From the NCBI GenBank assembly GCA_037045685.1, contig JBAOII010000023.1, positions 541,764-605,763 of the forward strand: 64,000 nucleotides of DNA, read 5' to 3'. The position numbers and the translations under genes are program-made. Origin of the DNA: Competibacter_A sp037045685 (GTDB lineage Bacteria > Pseudomonadota > Gammaproteobacteria > Competibacterales > Competibacteraceae). The notes below the pieces were generated by a model. The model was not told the DNA's origin, made no database searches, and worked only from the letters and a program-made list of their open reading frames with translations. Position 1 is the stretch's first letter; each line of letters starts with the position of its first letter. This document shows positions 36,931 to 45,724 of the stretch, piece after piece.

Positions 36931-38133
36931 ATGGCACTCAAAGAAGTCGTGATTGTTAGCGCTGCCCGGACGGCGATCGGCAAATTCATGGGCACCCTCA
37001 AGGATGTGCCGGCGCGCGAATTGGCGATAACCGCCGCCAAGGCCGCCATCGAGCGGTCCGGCGTGCCGGCTGACCAGATCGACGAGATTTGCATGGGCCA
37101 ACTGTATGGCGGCATGCAAGGTTCCCTGCCCGCGCGGCAGGTGAGCATGCGGGTCGGCTTGCCGCATCGCAGCAGCGCGGTATCCGTCAACCAGAACTGC
37201 ACCTCCGGCATGCGCGCGCTGGAAATCGCCTGCCACAACATCATGCTCGGCCAGACCGAGATCGGGCTGGTGGTCGGCGTCGAGAGCATGACCAACGCGC
37301 CCTACCTGCTGCCCAAGGCTCGCATGGGTTACCGGATGGGGCAGGGCAACATCGAGGACAGCATGATCCACGATGGCCTGTTCGACGAGCTGGTGCCGGG
37401 CCACATGGCGATGACGGCCGAAAACGTCGCGGTCAAGTACGGCATCACCCGCCAGGAATGCGACGAACTGGCGATCATCAGCCACAGCCGTTGCACCACC
37501 GCCACCAAGGAAGGCGTCTTCAAACGCGAGATCGTTCCCGTCGAGATGAAGTCCAAGAAAGGCTCGACCTTCTTCGACACCGACGAGAACTTTATTCCCG
37601 ACGCCAGCCTGGAAAAAATAGCCAAGCTGCCGACCGCCTTCAAGAAAGATGGCGTGGTGACCGCCGCCAACGCCTCCAGCATCAACGATGGCGCCAGCGC
37701 CGTGGTGATCATGTCCTCGGACAAGGCCAAGGCGATGGGGATCAAGCCGCTGATGAAGCTGGTCAGCATCTGCAATGCCGGCATCGATCCGGCGGTGATG
37801 GGTCTCGGTCCGGCGGTGGCGATCCCCAAGGCCCTCCAGCAGGCCGGCCTGAAGTTTGGGGACATCGATTACTGGGAAGTCAACGAAGCGTTTGCCGCCC
37901 AGTGGCTGGGCGTCGGCCGGATGCTGAAAGAGCAGGGCATGAGCCTGACCCCGGATAACTGCAACTTCAACGGCTCCGGCATCGCGCTGGGGCATCCGGT
38001 CGGTTCGACCGGCCTGCGCATCGTGGTCAGCCTGTACTACGAGCTGGAGCGGCAGGGTAAGGCCACGGGCGGCGCTTCGCTGTGCGTCGGCACCGGTCCG
38101 GCCATGGCTTCACTGTGGACCCGCAATATCTAA
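36931..38133 (+). CDS. phaA: Acetyl-CoA C-acetyltransferase (thiolase)
   Basis: A 400-residue type II thiolase. The acylated Cys is in VNQNCTSGMRALE, the conserved asparagine-glutamate pair in WEVNEAFAAQ, the His in SGIALGHPVGSTG and the second catalytic Cys in LCVGTGPAM (usually CxGGG). It condenses two acetyl-CoA, the first step to PHA, or works in reverse in fatty-acid breakdown. Start ATG 36931 with GAGGAG upstream. It stands alone, ended by the palindromic terminator at 38154; phaC lies 5.5 kb away, so the phaA name is by likely role. Confidence 0.92.
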   Translation: MALKEVVIVSAARTAIGKFMGTLKDVPARELAITAAKAAIERSGVPADQIDEICMGQLYGGMQGSLPARQVSMRVGLPHRSSAVSVNQNCTSGMRALEIACHNIMLGQTEIGLVVGVESMTNAPYLLPKARMGYRMGQGNIEDSMIHDGLFDELVPGHMAMTAENVAVKYGITRQECDELAIISHSRCTTATKEGVFKREIVPVEMKSKKGSTFFDTDENFIPDASLEKIAKLPTAFKKDGVVTAANASSINDGASAVVIMSSDKAKAMGIKPLMKLVSICNAGIDPAVMGLGPAVAIPKALQQAGLKFGDIDYWEVNEAFAAQWLGVGRMLKEQGMSLTPDNCNFNGSGIALGHPVGSTGLRIVVSLYYELERQGKATGGASLCVGTGPAMASLWTRNI

Positions 38134-38153
38134 ATCGCGTTTGAACGGGTTCG

Positions 38154-38177
38154 GGCGGCCCTCGAGGGCCGCCTTTT
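38154..38177 (+). terminator. Strong rho-independent terminator after the thiolase gene
   Basis: Perfect palindrome of 20 bases (GGCGGCCCTC with GAGGGCCGCC, 38154-38173) followed by TTTT. Confidence 0.9.
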
Positions 38178-38240
38178 AAAACCCTGATTTTATATCATCA
38201 TCTTCTCCTCTCCATCCCTCCTCATACCCCAATTCCCCGG

Positions 38241-38246
38241 TATAAT
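38241..38246 (+). promoter_or_regulatory. Possible -10 box for serS
   Basis: A consensus TATAAT 44 bases upstream of the serS ATG; no good -35 box at the expected distance. Confidence 0.35.
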
Positions 38247-38289
38247 CGGCCCAATTCAATTATCGGACGATACGGGAGCGCCGGGATTC

Positions 38290-39573
38290 ATGCTGGACCC
38301 AAAACTACTGAGAAGCGAACTGGAACAGACCGCCGCCAAGCTTGCCCGGCGCGGCTATGTCTTGGACACCGAACTGGTCGGCGCCCTGGAAACGCAGCGC
38401 AAGAGCTTGCAGGTCCGCGCCCAAGAATTGCAAAACGAGCGCAACACCCGCTCCAAGACCATCGGCCGAGCCAAGGCCAGCGGACAGGATATTCAACCCC
38501 TACTAGATGAGGTCGCTTCTCTGGGCGACAAGCTCAAGCAGGCCGAAAACGATTTGGAAGTCGTGCAAGCGCAACTGCTCGCTTTGCAACTGGGCATTCC
38601 CAATCTGCCCCACGACAGCACTCCGAGCGGCAACGGCGACGCCGACAACGTCGAAATCCGCCGCTGGGGCGAGCCGCGCCGGTTCGAGTTCGAAGCGCGA
38701 GATCACGTCGATCTGGGCGCGGAGGGCGGTTTGGACTTCGAGGCAGCCACCAAGCTGACCGGCGCGCGATTCGCGGTGATCCAGGGCCAACTGGCGCGGC
38801 TGCACCGGGCGCTGACGCAGTTCATGCTCGATCTGCACACCCGAGAGCACGGCTATCGCGAAGTGTACGTGCCTTATATGGTCAACGCCGACAGCTTGCG
38901 CGGCACCGGCCAACTGCCGAAATTCGAGGCCGACCTGTTCAAGCTGAGCGGCGAGTTGAGCTATTACCTGATCCCGACCGCCGAAGTTCCCGTCACCAAT
39001 CTGGCGCGGGACAGCATCCTGGACAACGACCGATTGCCGCTGCGGTATGTCGCTCACACCCCTTGTTTTCGGAGCGAAGCCGGTTCCTATGGCAAGGACG
39101 TGCGCGGCATGATCCGGCAACACCAGTTCGAAAAAGTGGAGCTGGTGCAAATCGTCCGGCCCGAGGATTCTTACGCGGCGCTGGACGAACTGACCGGACA
39201 CGCCGAGACGGTGTTGCAACGCCTGGAGTTGCCCTACCGGGTGGTGGCGCTTTGCACCGGCGATATCGGTTTTTCCTCGGCCAAGACCTACGATTTGGAA
39301 GTGTGGCTGCCCGGCCAGCAAAAATATCGGGAGATTTCCTCGTGCAGCAACTTCGAGGATTTCCAGGCGCGGCGAATGCAAGCCCGCTGGCGCAATCCTG
39401 CCACCGGCAAACCCGAGCTGGCCCACACGCTGAACGGTTCCGGTCTGGCGGTGGGGCGGACCCTGGTGGCGGTGATGGAGAACTATCAGGACGAGCGCGG
39501 CCGAATCCGGGTTCCCGAAGCGCTCAAACCGTATCTGGGCGGATTGGACCACATCGTTCCAGACGGGCGCTGA
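38290..39573 (+). CDS. serS: Seryl-tRNA synthetase
   Basis: Class II aminoacyl-tRNA synthetase of 427 residues. Residues about 30-100 are the antiparallel coiled-coil arm that grips the long tRNA-Ser variable arm. Motif 2 is FRSEAGSYGKDVRGMIRQHQF and motif 3 LAVGRTLVAVMENYQ, with serine-site residues in TAEVPVTN and GDIGFSSAKTYDLEVW (split here). The ATG at 38290 matches the family start MLDPKLLR. The 3' end overlaps the convergent MATE gene by 50 bases. Confidence 0.97.
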   Translation: MLDPKLLRSELEQTAAKLARRGYVLDTELVGALETQRKSLQVRAQELQNERNTRSKTIGRAKASGQDIQPLLDEVASLGDKLKQAENDLEVVQAQLLALQLGIPNLPHDSTPSGNGDADNVEIRRWGEPRRFEFEARDHVDLGAEGGLDFEAATKLTGARFAVIQGQLARLHRALTQFMLDLHTREHGYREVYVPYMVNADSLRGTGQLPKFEADLFKLSGELSYYLIPTAEVPVTNLARDSILDNDRLPLRYVAHTPCFRSEAGSYGKDVRGMIRQHQFEKVELVQIVRPEDSYAALDELTGHAETVLQRLELPYRVVALCTGDIGFSSAKTYDLEVWLPGQQKYREISSCSNFEDFQARRMQARWRNPATGKPELAHTLNGSGLAVGRTLVAVMENYQDERGRIRVPEALKPYLGGLDHIVPDGR

Positions 39574-40909
39574 GCCGCCAGAACCGCAGGTTGAGCAGCA
39601 CGGCGGCCGACGTCAGGCCGGCGATCAGCCCGACCCAGGGACCGGCCGGCCCGAACCCCCCGCGAACCCCCAGCAACCAGCCGAGCGGGAAGGCGATCAG
39701 CCAGTACGCCACCACCACGATCAGCATCGGTATCCGGGTATCCTTCAAGCCGCGCAACGCCCCCAGAGCGCCGACCTGCAACCCGTCGGAAATTTGAAAC
39801 AGCGCGGCGAGTCGCAACAGGCCAGCCGCGACCACCGCCACCGCCGGATCGCCGGTATAGAAGCCGGCGATGGCGTGGTGTCCCGCGAAAATCAGCACCG
39901 CCATCGCCGCCATGAACAGGCCGGACAGACCGATGCCGGTCAGTCCGCTGAAGCGGGCCGCCCGCAGATCGTTGCCGCCCAAGGCGTGGCCGACCCGCAC
40001 GGTGGTCGCCATGCTCAGGCCCAGCGGGATCATGAAAGTCATGGCGGCGACGTTGAGGGCGACCTGGTGGGCGGCGGCGGCGACCGCGCCGAGCGTTCCC
40101 AGCAGCAGGGCGACGGACGCGAACACGGCGGTTTCCAGAAACAGGCCGACGCCGATCGGCAAACCGAGCATCAGCAAAGGGCGCAATTTTCGCCAGCAGG
40201 GCCAATCCCAGCACCGGAACAGGCCATAAGCCCGGTAGCGCGCATCCGCGAGCAGCAAAGCGAGCATCCCCGCCAGCACCGTCCACATGCCGATGGCCGT
40301 GGCGGCGCCGCAGCCCGACGCCCCCAGCGGCGGGAAACCCCAACGGCCGAAGATCAGCGCGTAGTTGGCGGCGATGTTGACGATCAGCCCCAGCAAGCTG
40401 ATCAGCAAAATAGGCCGGGTGCGAGCGATTCCCTCGCTGAACAAGCGCAGGGCCATGAACGCGAAAACCGGGAGCATTCCCCACGACAGGGATCGCAAAT
40501 AATCCCCCGCGATGGGGATGATGGCCGGCTCGATGCCCAGTGCCACCAACAGCGGTTCCAGATGGCGCAGGGCAAAGAAACAAAACAAACCTAATAGGAT
40601 GGCGAGCCAAAGCGACTGCCGCACCAAGGGCGCGATCTCGGCGGTTCGACCAGCGCCGTGCAATTGAGCCACCGAGGGGCTGAGCGCCATCAGAATGCCC
40701 AGCGCGAACAGGAACAGGGTATGCCATAGCCCGGTGCCGATGGCGACGGCCGCGAGTTCGACCGGCCCGACCCGGCCCATCATGACGGTATCGAAAAAGC
40801 CCATCGCCATCTGGGCCACCTGAGCGGCCATCAGCGGGCCACCGATGCGGAGGAGGGCGGCCGCCTCGGCGCGCAAGCGAGCGACTCGGGAAGCGGGCGG
40901 CGCTGTCAC
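39524..40909 (-). CDS. norM: MATE-family multidrug efflux transporter
   Basis: A 461-residue, 12-helix cation/drug antiporter of the NorM type. N-terminal block GGPLMAAQVAQMAMGFFDTVMMGRVGPVELAAVAIG is characteristic; repeat half follows at AAAHQVALNVAAMTFMIPLGLSMATTVRVGHALG (shown as landmarks). GTG start at 40909. It ends 50 bases inside serS on the other strand. A C-terminal stretch LRFWRLSARLERCGPIRPDTV after the last helix is the part that overlaps serS. Confidence 0.88.
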   Translation of the reverse strand: MTAPPASRVARLRAEAAALLRIGGPLMAAQVAQMAMGFFDTVMMGRVGPVELAAVAIGTGLWHTLFLFALGILMALSPSVAQLHGAGRTAEIAPLVRQSLWLAILLGLFCFFALRHLEPLLVALGIEPAIIPIAGDYLRSLSWGMLPVFAFMALRLFSEGIARTRPILLISLLGLIVNIAANYALIFGRWGFPPLGASGCGAATAIGMWTVLAGMLALLLADARYRAYGLFRCWDWPCWRKLRPLLMLGLPIGVGLFLETAVFASVALLLGTLGAVAAAAHQVALNVAAMTFMIPLGLSMATTVRVGHALGGNDLRAARFSGLTGIGLSGLFMAAMAVLIFAGHHAIAGFYTGDPAVAVVAAGLLRLAALFQISDGLQVGALGALRGLKDTRIPMLIVVVAYWLIAFPLGWLLGVRGGFGPAGPWVGLIAGLTSAAVLLNLRFWRLSARLERCGPIRPDTV

Positions 40910-41017
40910 GAACGAGGGTCCAGCATCGAGCGTCTGGTTTCCTCGGCGGAGGGTGATAGTATTGCGCTCCTCCCGAGAACCCTTCCTTTAGCCTCAATTG
41001 CGGAAACGTATAACGCC

Positions 41018-42142
41018 ATGATTGTCCTTCTTGGTTCCAACGTCGCGGAGCATTCCGAGGAGTATCGGCTCACCCTCGATTACCTGTCGAGACTGCCGGG
41101 CATCGCCGCCCGCGTCCACAAAGTTCAGGGCGCTCAACAAGCTCTGACCGAAATCTATCTGATCGGCGATACCAAAACGCTGTCGGTCGAGGAGGTTGGC
41201 GCGCTGCCAGGCGTTGAGCGGGTGATTCGGGTTTCCGAAGAATACCGTATTCTGGGCCGGCACCGGGACGAGCAGCGGGTGAGCGGTTTCGAATACAACG
41301 GGGTTCCGTTCAGCCAGGACAACCTGAACGTGTTCGCCGGCCTGTGCGCCGTGGACACCCCCGAGCATGTGGGGCTGATGCTCAAGGCGTTGCGGGATCA
41401 CGGTCAGGTTTGCACCCGGATGGGCGCCTACAAACCGCGCACCAATCCCTATTCGTTCCAGGGCCACGGCAAAGCCTGTTTGCCCTACGTCTTCGAGCTG
41501 GCCGGCAAGTACGGGATCAAGGTCATCGCCATGGAAGTGACGCACGAAAGCCAAGTCGATGAAATCCACGAGTGTCTGGAGCAGACCGGCCGGCCCACCG
41601 GGGTGATGCTGCAAATCGGCACCCGCAACACCCAAAATTTCGAGCTGCTGAAGGCGGTCGGCCGCGAGCCGGAATTCCCGGTGCTGTTCAAGCGGGGTTT
41701 CGGCATCACCCTGAACGAGTCGCTCAACGCCGCCGAATATCTCGCCAGCGAGGGCAATTCCCGAGTCGTGTTCTGCTTGCGCGGCGTGAAAACCAACATG
41801 GGCGACCCCCACCGCAACCTGGTGGATTTCAGCCATGTGCCGGTGCTCAAGCGGCTGACGCGGATGCCGGTCTGCGTCGACCCCTCGCATTCGGTGGGGT
41901 CCCGCGAGCGGTCCCCGGATGGCCTGTACGATCTGATGCACGCCACGGCGCAAGGCGTCGTGTCCGGCGCCAACATGGTGCTGGTGGACTTTCATCCGGC
42001 GCCGACCAAGGCGCTGGTGGATGGTCCGCAAGCCATGCTGTTGAGCGAGTTGGGCTGGTTTTTGGAGGATGTCGCGACCGCGCGGGCGTGTTACGAGAAA
42101 CGCCAAAAGCTGGCGGAACGACACAGCGCGGGCCAGCTCTGA
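41018..42142 (+). CDS. aroF: 3-deoxy-7-phosphoheptulonate synthase (DAHP synthase, type I-beta-like)
   Basis: First enzyme of the shikimate pathway, 374 residues. N-terminal ACT/ferredoxin-like domain (residues 1-80: HKVQGAQQALTEIYLIGDT, EEYRILGRHRD) then a TIM barrel with RMGAYKPRTNPYSFQGHG, the catalytic Cys region, QIGTRNTQNFELLK, LFKRGFGITL, and the metal site VCVDPSHSVGS. The N-terminal domain is typical of the subtype found in Thermotoga and Bacillus, where it mediates feedback control. ATG 41018; convergent with the J-domain gene 14 bases further on. Confidence 0.9.
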   Translation: MIVLLGSNVAEHSEEYRLTLDYLSRLPGIAARVHKVQGAQQALTEIYLIGDTKTLSVEEVGALPGVERVIRVSEEYRILGRHRDEQRVSGFEYNGVPFSQDNLNVFAGLCAVDTPEHVGLMLKALRDHGQVCTRMGAYKPRTNPYSFQGHGKACLPYVFELAGKYGIKVIAMEVTHESQVDEIHECLEQTGRPTGVMLQIGTRNTQNFELLKAVGREPEFPVLFKRGFGITLNESLNAAEYLASEGNSRVVFCLRGVKTNMGDPHRNLVDFSHVPVLKRLTRMPVCVDPSHSVGSRERSPDGLYDLMHATAQGVVSGANMVLVDFHPAPTKALVDGPQAMLLSELGWFLEDVATARACYEKRQKLAERHSAGQL

Positions 42143-42156
42143 GGCCAGTCCGCAAG

Positions 42157-42912
42157 CTAGCCACTTATATCATCATCTTTTTCTTGACCCAAATCCACCA
42201 TCAACAAATCCCGCGCCCAATTCAAACAAGCCGCCAAGTAGCCGCTTCCACCCTGATCTGGATGCAACCGCTGGATCAGCCGCCGATAGGCGGCTTGAAT
42301 CTCGGCGCGGCTCGCCCCGACCGGCAGACCGAGCATCGCGTAGGCCTCGGCTCGATCCATGCGGCTGGGCGGGTCGGTGGCGGCATCTTCCGGCCGACCG
42401 GATCGCTCGCTCTCCTCCAACCGATCACGCCATGCCGGATCAGCGTGACGATCCAAATAGGTTTCCAACACCGCGACCGATTGCGGGTCAATCCGGCAGG
42501 CGCGCCAGAGATCCAAGAGTTCCCGGAGATCCAGGTCTCGCAGCTCGCATCCGGCGAAGCGACCTTCCTGGACCACGCCAGACATAACGCCGGTCGCGTG
42601 ATCGAGCGTCATCCGCAGAAAGCGGGTGTCAATCGCGGACTGGTTCTGACCGGCGGTCTCCGATGGAGGGACGGAAGGGGAAGGCCGAGTTTTGAGCCAT
42701 CGCAGGAAGAACGGCACCAGCACGGCGAGCAAAGGGACGGCGATCTCGCCACCACCGCGCAGGGTCAGCAGGATCAGCAAGAGAAAGCCGGCGATGCCCG
42801 CCAGCCCGAGCGGCGGCGGCCTTTGACCCCACCACGGGGAGCGACGGAGCCAGCGGACAAAAAAATAGCCACCGACCATCAAAGCGGCTATCAGCAGCGC
42901 GCGAACCAGCAT
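42157..42912 (-). CDS. Membrane-anchored J-domain protein
   Basis: A 251-residue protein. Two hydrophobic segments near the N-terminus (residues 4-18 and 37-68) anchor it, a linker follows, and a C-terminal J domain (about 190-240) contains HPD in RLIQRLHPDQGGSG, so it should recruit DnaK to the membrane. It resembles DjlA-type or Tim14-like proteins. ATG at 42912 is preceded by GGGAGA; a TTG 12 bases upstream is also in frame. Third gene of the phaC unit, 18 bases after the VWA gene. Confidence 0.82.
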   Translation of the reverse strand: MLVRALLIAALMVGGYFFVRWLRRSPWWGQRPPPLGLAGIAGFLLLILLTLRGGGEIAVPLLAVLVPFFLRWLKTRPSPSVPPSETAGQNQSAIDTRFLRMTLDHATGVMSGVVQEGRFAGCELRDLDLRELLDLWRACRIDPQSVAVLETYLDRHADPAWRDRLEESERSGRPEDAATDPPSRMDRAEAYAMLGLPVGASRAEIQAAYRRLIQRLHPDQGGSGYLAACLNWARDLLMVDLGQEKDDDISG

Positions 42913-42930
42913 CGGTTCTCCCAAGCAATC

Positions 42931-43620
42931 TCACAGTTGCCGGACCAGTTGTCGGGCCAGACCTCCCCGCCGCTCACCGAGGTTTTCCAGCGCCAAGCGA
43001 CCTCCCGCCGCATAGACCGCCACGGCGCGAAGCAGTTCGCGCAACTGCTGGGCGCTGCCCGCATCGAACGCGCAATAAGCGCCGCGCGTCAGGCGCGCGA
43101 TTTCCCGAAAGCCCCTCGCGGCATCGGGATCGCTCCCTTCCTGAAAGGCGAATACGGGCACTCCCAACAATCCCAGTTGGCCGGCCTGGTGGCAAATCGG
43201 ATCGAGGGCTTCTTCCAGGCAGTCGCCGATGACGACCAAGGCGTTTAGCCGATAAGCCCGCGATTCGAGAACGGCGTGTTCGAGAACGCGGTGAACCTGA
43301 GTCAGTCCTCCCCGGCATTGCACGGCGGTCATGCGTCGCCGCAGCTCGGCGGTATCGGTCAGCCAGGGTTCGGCCCCAAACTCGCCATAGCCCCGATACC
43401 AGACCAATTGCAGCGCCAACCCGCCCAACTCGGCCGCCGCCGCGAACATATCGCCCTGCAACCGGCACGCTTGATCCCAAGTTGGCTGGCGGCTGGCGGT
43501 GGCGTCCAGAGCGAAAATCAGTCGGCCGCAGGGCGCCGCCGCCGGTGTCGCGGCGGCCCGACGCAAGAACTCGGCGACCTCGGCGGACGTGGACCGAGCG
43601 GGCAAACGGGGCATCGTCAT
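42931..43620 (-). CDS. von Willebrand factor A-like protein
   Basis: A 229-residue protein with a VWA fold: LIFALDATASRQPTW supplies a DxTxS variant of the metal (MIDAS) site, then WYRGYGEFG, a conserved Thr in GLTQVHRVLEHA, and VVIGDCLEE. Cytoplasmic, no signal peptide. It lies 27 bases after phaC and 18 before the J-domain gene on the same strand, suggesting that the three form one unit. Partner unknown. Confidence 0.8.
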   Translation of the reverse strand: MTMPRLPARSTSAEVAEFLRRAAATPAAAPCGRLIFALDATASRQPTWDQACRLQGDMFAAAAELGGLALQLVWYRGYGEFGAEPWLTDTAELRRRMTAVQCRGGLTQVHRVLEHAVLESRAYRLNALVVIGDCLEEALDPICHQAGQLGLLGVPVFAFQEGSDPDAARGFREIARLTRGAYCAFDAGSAQQLRELLRAVAVYAAGGRLALENLGERRGGLARQLVRQL

Positions 43621-43647
43621 GGGTTCGGATCGTCCGGCGGGGGCGGC

Positions 43648-45549
43648 TCATTTGCGCAAGACATAAGTGCCCGGCGCATCGCAGATCGGATACAAACCCT
43701 TGTCCGGGGCGCCCAGCGCCGGGGGCGAGACCTGATGTTCGGCGGAGTGCTTGACCAGCCACGCCTGCCAATCCGGCCACCAGGAGCCGTGCTGCTTGGG
43801 GGTGGTTGCCTGCCAGGTGTCGGGATCGATATAGCGATCCTGATCGGTGCGGCAGGCCATCTGATAGGTGCGGCGGCGATGCCCCGGCTCGCTGACGATA
43901 CCCGCGTTATGGCCGCCGCTGGTCAACAGGAACGTCACCTCGTCGGCATCGGCCAGCAGATTGATCTTGTACACCGAACGCCAGGGCGCGACGTGATCCT
44001 GTTCGGTGGCCACGGTAAAAATCGGCGCGCGAATATCGGTGATGGCGATGGAGCGGCCGTCGACCTTGTAATGGCCGGTGGCCAGCTCGTTGCCGAGGAA
44101 GATGTGGCGCAGATACTCGGAGTGCATCCGATAGGGCATCCGGGTTTGGTCGGCGTTCCAGGCCATCAGGTCGTTGAGGGACTGCCGTTTGCCGAGCAGG
44201 TAGTCGTGGACCAACCGCGACCAGATCAGGTCGTTGGACCGCAACAACTGGAAAGCGCCCACCATCTGGTCGGCGTCCAGATAGCCCTGATCCCACATCA
44301 TGTCTTCCAGAAAGGCGACCTGGCTCTCGTTGATGAACAGCAGCAATTCGCCGGCTTCGGTAAAGTCGGTTTGCGCCGCGAACAGGGTGATGCTCTTGAC
44401 GCGATTGTCGCCGTCGCGGGCCATGGCGGCGGCGGCGATGGTCAACAGCGTGCCGCCCAGGCAATAGCCGACCGTGTGGATTTTCCGCCCCGGCAGAACC
44501 GTGGAGACCGTATCCAGCGCCGTCATCACCCCTTGCTGGAGGTAATCCTCCATGCCGGTATCGCGATCTTCGGCGGTGGGATTTTTCCAGGAGATCACGA
44601 ACACGGTGTGCCCTTTTTCCACCAGATACTTGACCATGGAGTTGCGGGGCGACAGATCGAGAATGTAGTACTTCATGATCCAGGCCGGCACGATCAGGAC
44701 CGGCTCGGCGAAGACTTGCGGCGTGGCGGGCTGGTACTGAATCAGTTCGATCAGGCTGTTGCGGAAAATCACCTTGCCGGACGTGACCGCCACGTCGCGG
44801 CCGACCGCGAACTGGTCCGCTTCGCCATCCAAGCGTTTGCCCGCCACCGAAGTCTCCATGTCGGCCATGAAGTTGGTCCAACCGCGCACCAGATTTTGGC
44901 CGCCTTCCTCCATGGTGGCTCTCAGAATCTCGGGATTGGTCAGCGGTGAATTCGACGGCGAGAACATGTCGAGAATTTGCCGGGTCACGAACGAAACGAT
45001 GGCCTCGTTCTGTTTGTTGACTCCGCGATTGCGGGTGGTGGCGTTGTACCACCATTGCTGGGTCAGCAGGAACGATTGATAAATCAGGTTGTAAGGCCAT
45101 TGCTTCCAGCCCTCGCCATCGAAGCGGTGATCCTGGGGCAAGGGTTCGATGCAGGGCGGCGTGTCGGGATTCTGGTTCGACTTGATGGCGTACAGCGTCA
45201 AGCGAACCATCTTGCGGACCGCTTTCTCGTTCAGCAACGCCTGCTTGCCGGGCGACAGGCCGAGGTGCATCAGCCAGTCGAGGTAGGCCATGGCCAACAC
45301 CGCCGGGGAAATGCCTCCGGTGCCGCGAGCCAAGTTAGCGCTGACCATGCGGTCGATGGTCTCGGGGATGTGCGTGCCGAGAAAGGTTCGCTCGAGACCG
45401 TAGGCGCGGTGCGCCGAGGAGGTTTGGCCGGATGGGCCGCGCCAGGAACGAAGCGGGGTATCGGGGGCGGTCGCTTTCTCGGAAGCGGACGGCGTGGGCG
45501 CCGGGCTGGCCGGCGCGTCGACCGGAGTCGTTTCGTTGGGTTTTTGCAT
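43648..45549 (-). CDS. phaC: Class I poly(3-hydroxyalkanoate) synthase PhaC
   Basis: Polymerises hydroxyacyl-CoA into PHA at the granule surface. 633 residues, somewhat longer than the Cupriavidus enzyme because of an N-terminal Pro/Ala/Thr-rich extension (first 45 residues). Lipase-like box GYCLGGT holds the nucleophile Cys (near 362); the Asp is in ATEQDHVAP and the His in LTSGGHNAGIV. The WWPDWQAWL block near the end is also conserved. ATG at 45549. phaB and phaR are not in the window. Confidence 0.94.
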   Translation of the reverse strand: MQKPNETTPVDAPASPAPTPSASEKATAPDTPLRSWRGPSGQTSSAHRAYGLERTFLGTHIPETIDRMVSANLARGTGGISPAVLAMAYLDWLMHLGLSPGKQALLNEKAVRKMVRLTLYAIKSNQNPDTPPCIEPLPQDHRFDGEGWKQWPYNLIYQSFLLTQQWWYNATTRNRGVNKQNEAIVSFVTRQILDMFSPSNSPLTNPEILRATMEEGGQNLVRGWTNFMADMETSVAGKRLDGEADQFAVGRDVAVTSGKVIFRNSLIELIQYQPATPQVFAEPVLIVPAWIMKYYILDLSPRNSMVKYLVEKGHTVFVISWKNPTAEDRDTGMEDYLQQGVMTALDTVSTVLPGRKIHTVGYCLGGTLLTIAAAAMARDGDNRVKSITLFAAQTDFTEAGELLLFINESQVAFLEDMMWDQGYLDADQMVGAFQLLRSNDLIWSRLVHDYLLGKRQSLNDLMAWNADQTRMPYRMHSEYLRHIFLGNELATGHYKVDGRSIAITDIRAPIFTVATEQDHVAPWRSVYKINLLADADEVTFLLTSGGHNAGIVSEPGHRRRTYQMACRTDQDRYIDPDTWQATTPKQHGSWWPDWQAWLVKHSAEHQVSPPALGAPDKGLYPICDAPGTYVLRK

Positions 45550-45724
45550 GACTGCGCACCCCCGGATACCCGTATTGGAGGAGGAGTTCGCGGCGCGATC
45601 TTTGACCCCTGAACGGGGATTCAGGGCTTATCGCACACGCGCACAGTGTAGCGCAAAGAGAACAAGCGGGCTTGGCTAACTTGGCCGGACTCGGGAATTT
45701 CTTCGATCCTCTCGCGATAAGGGG

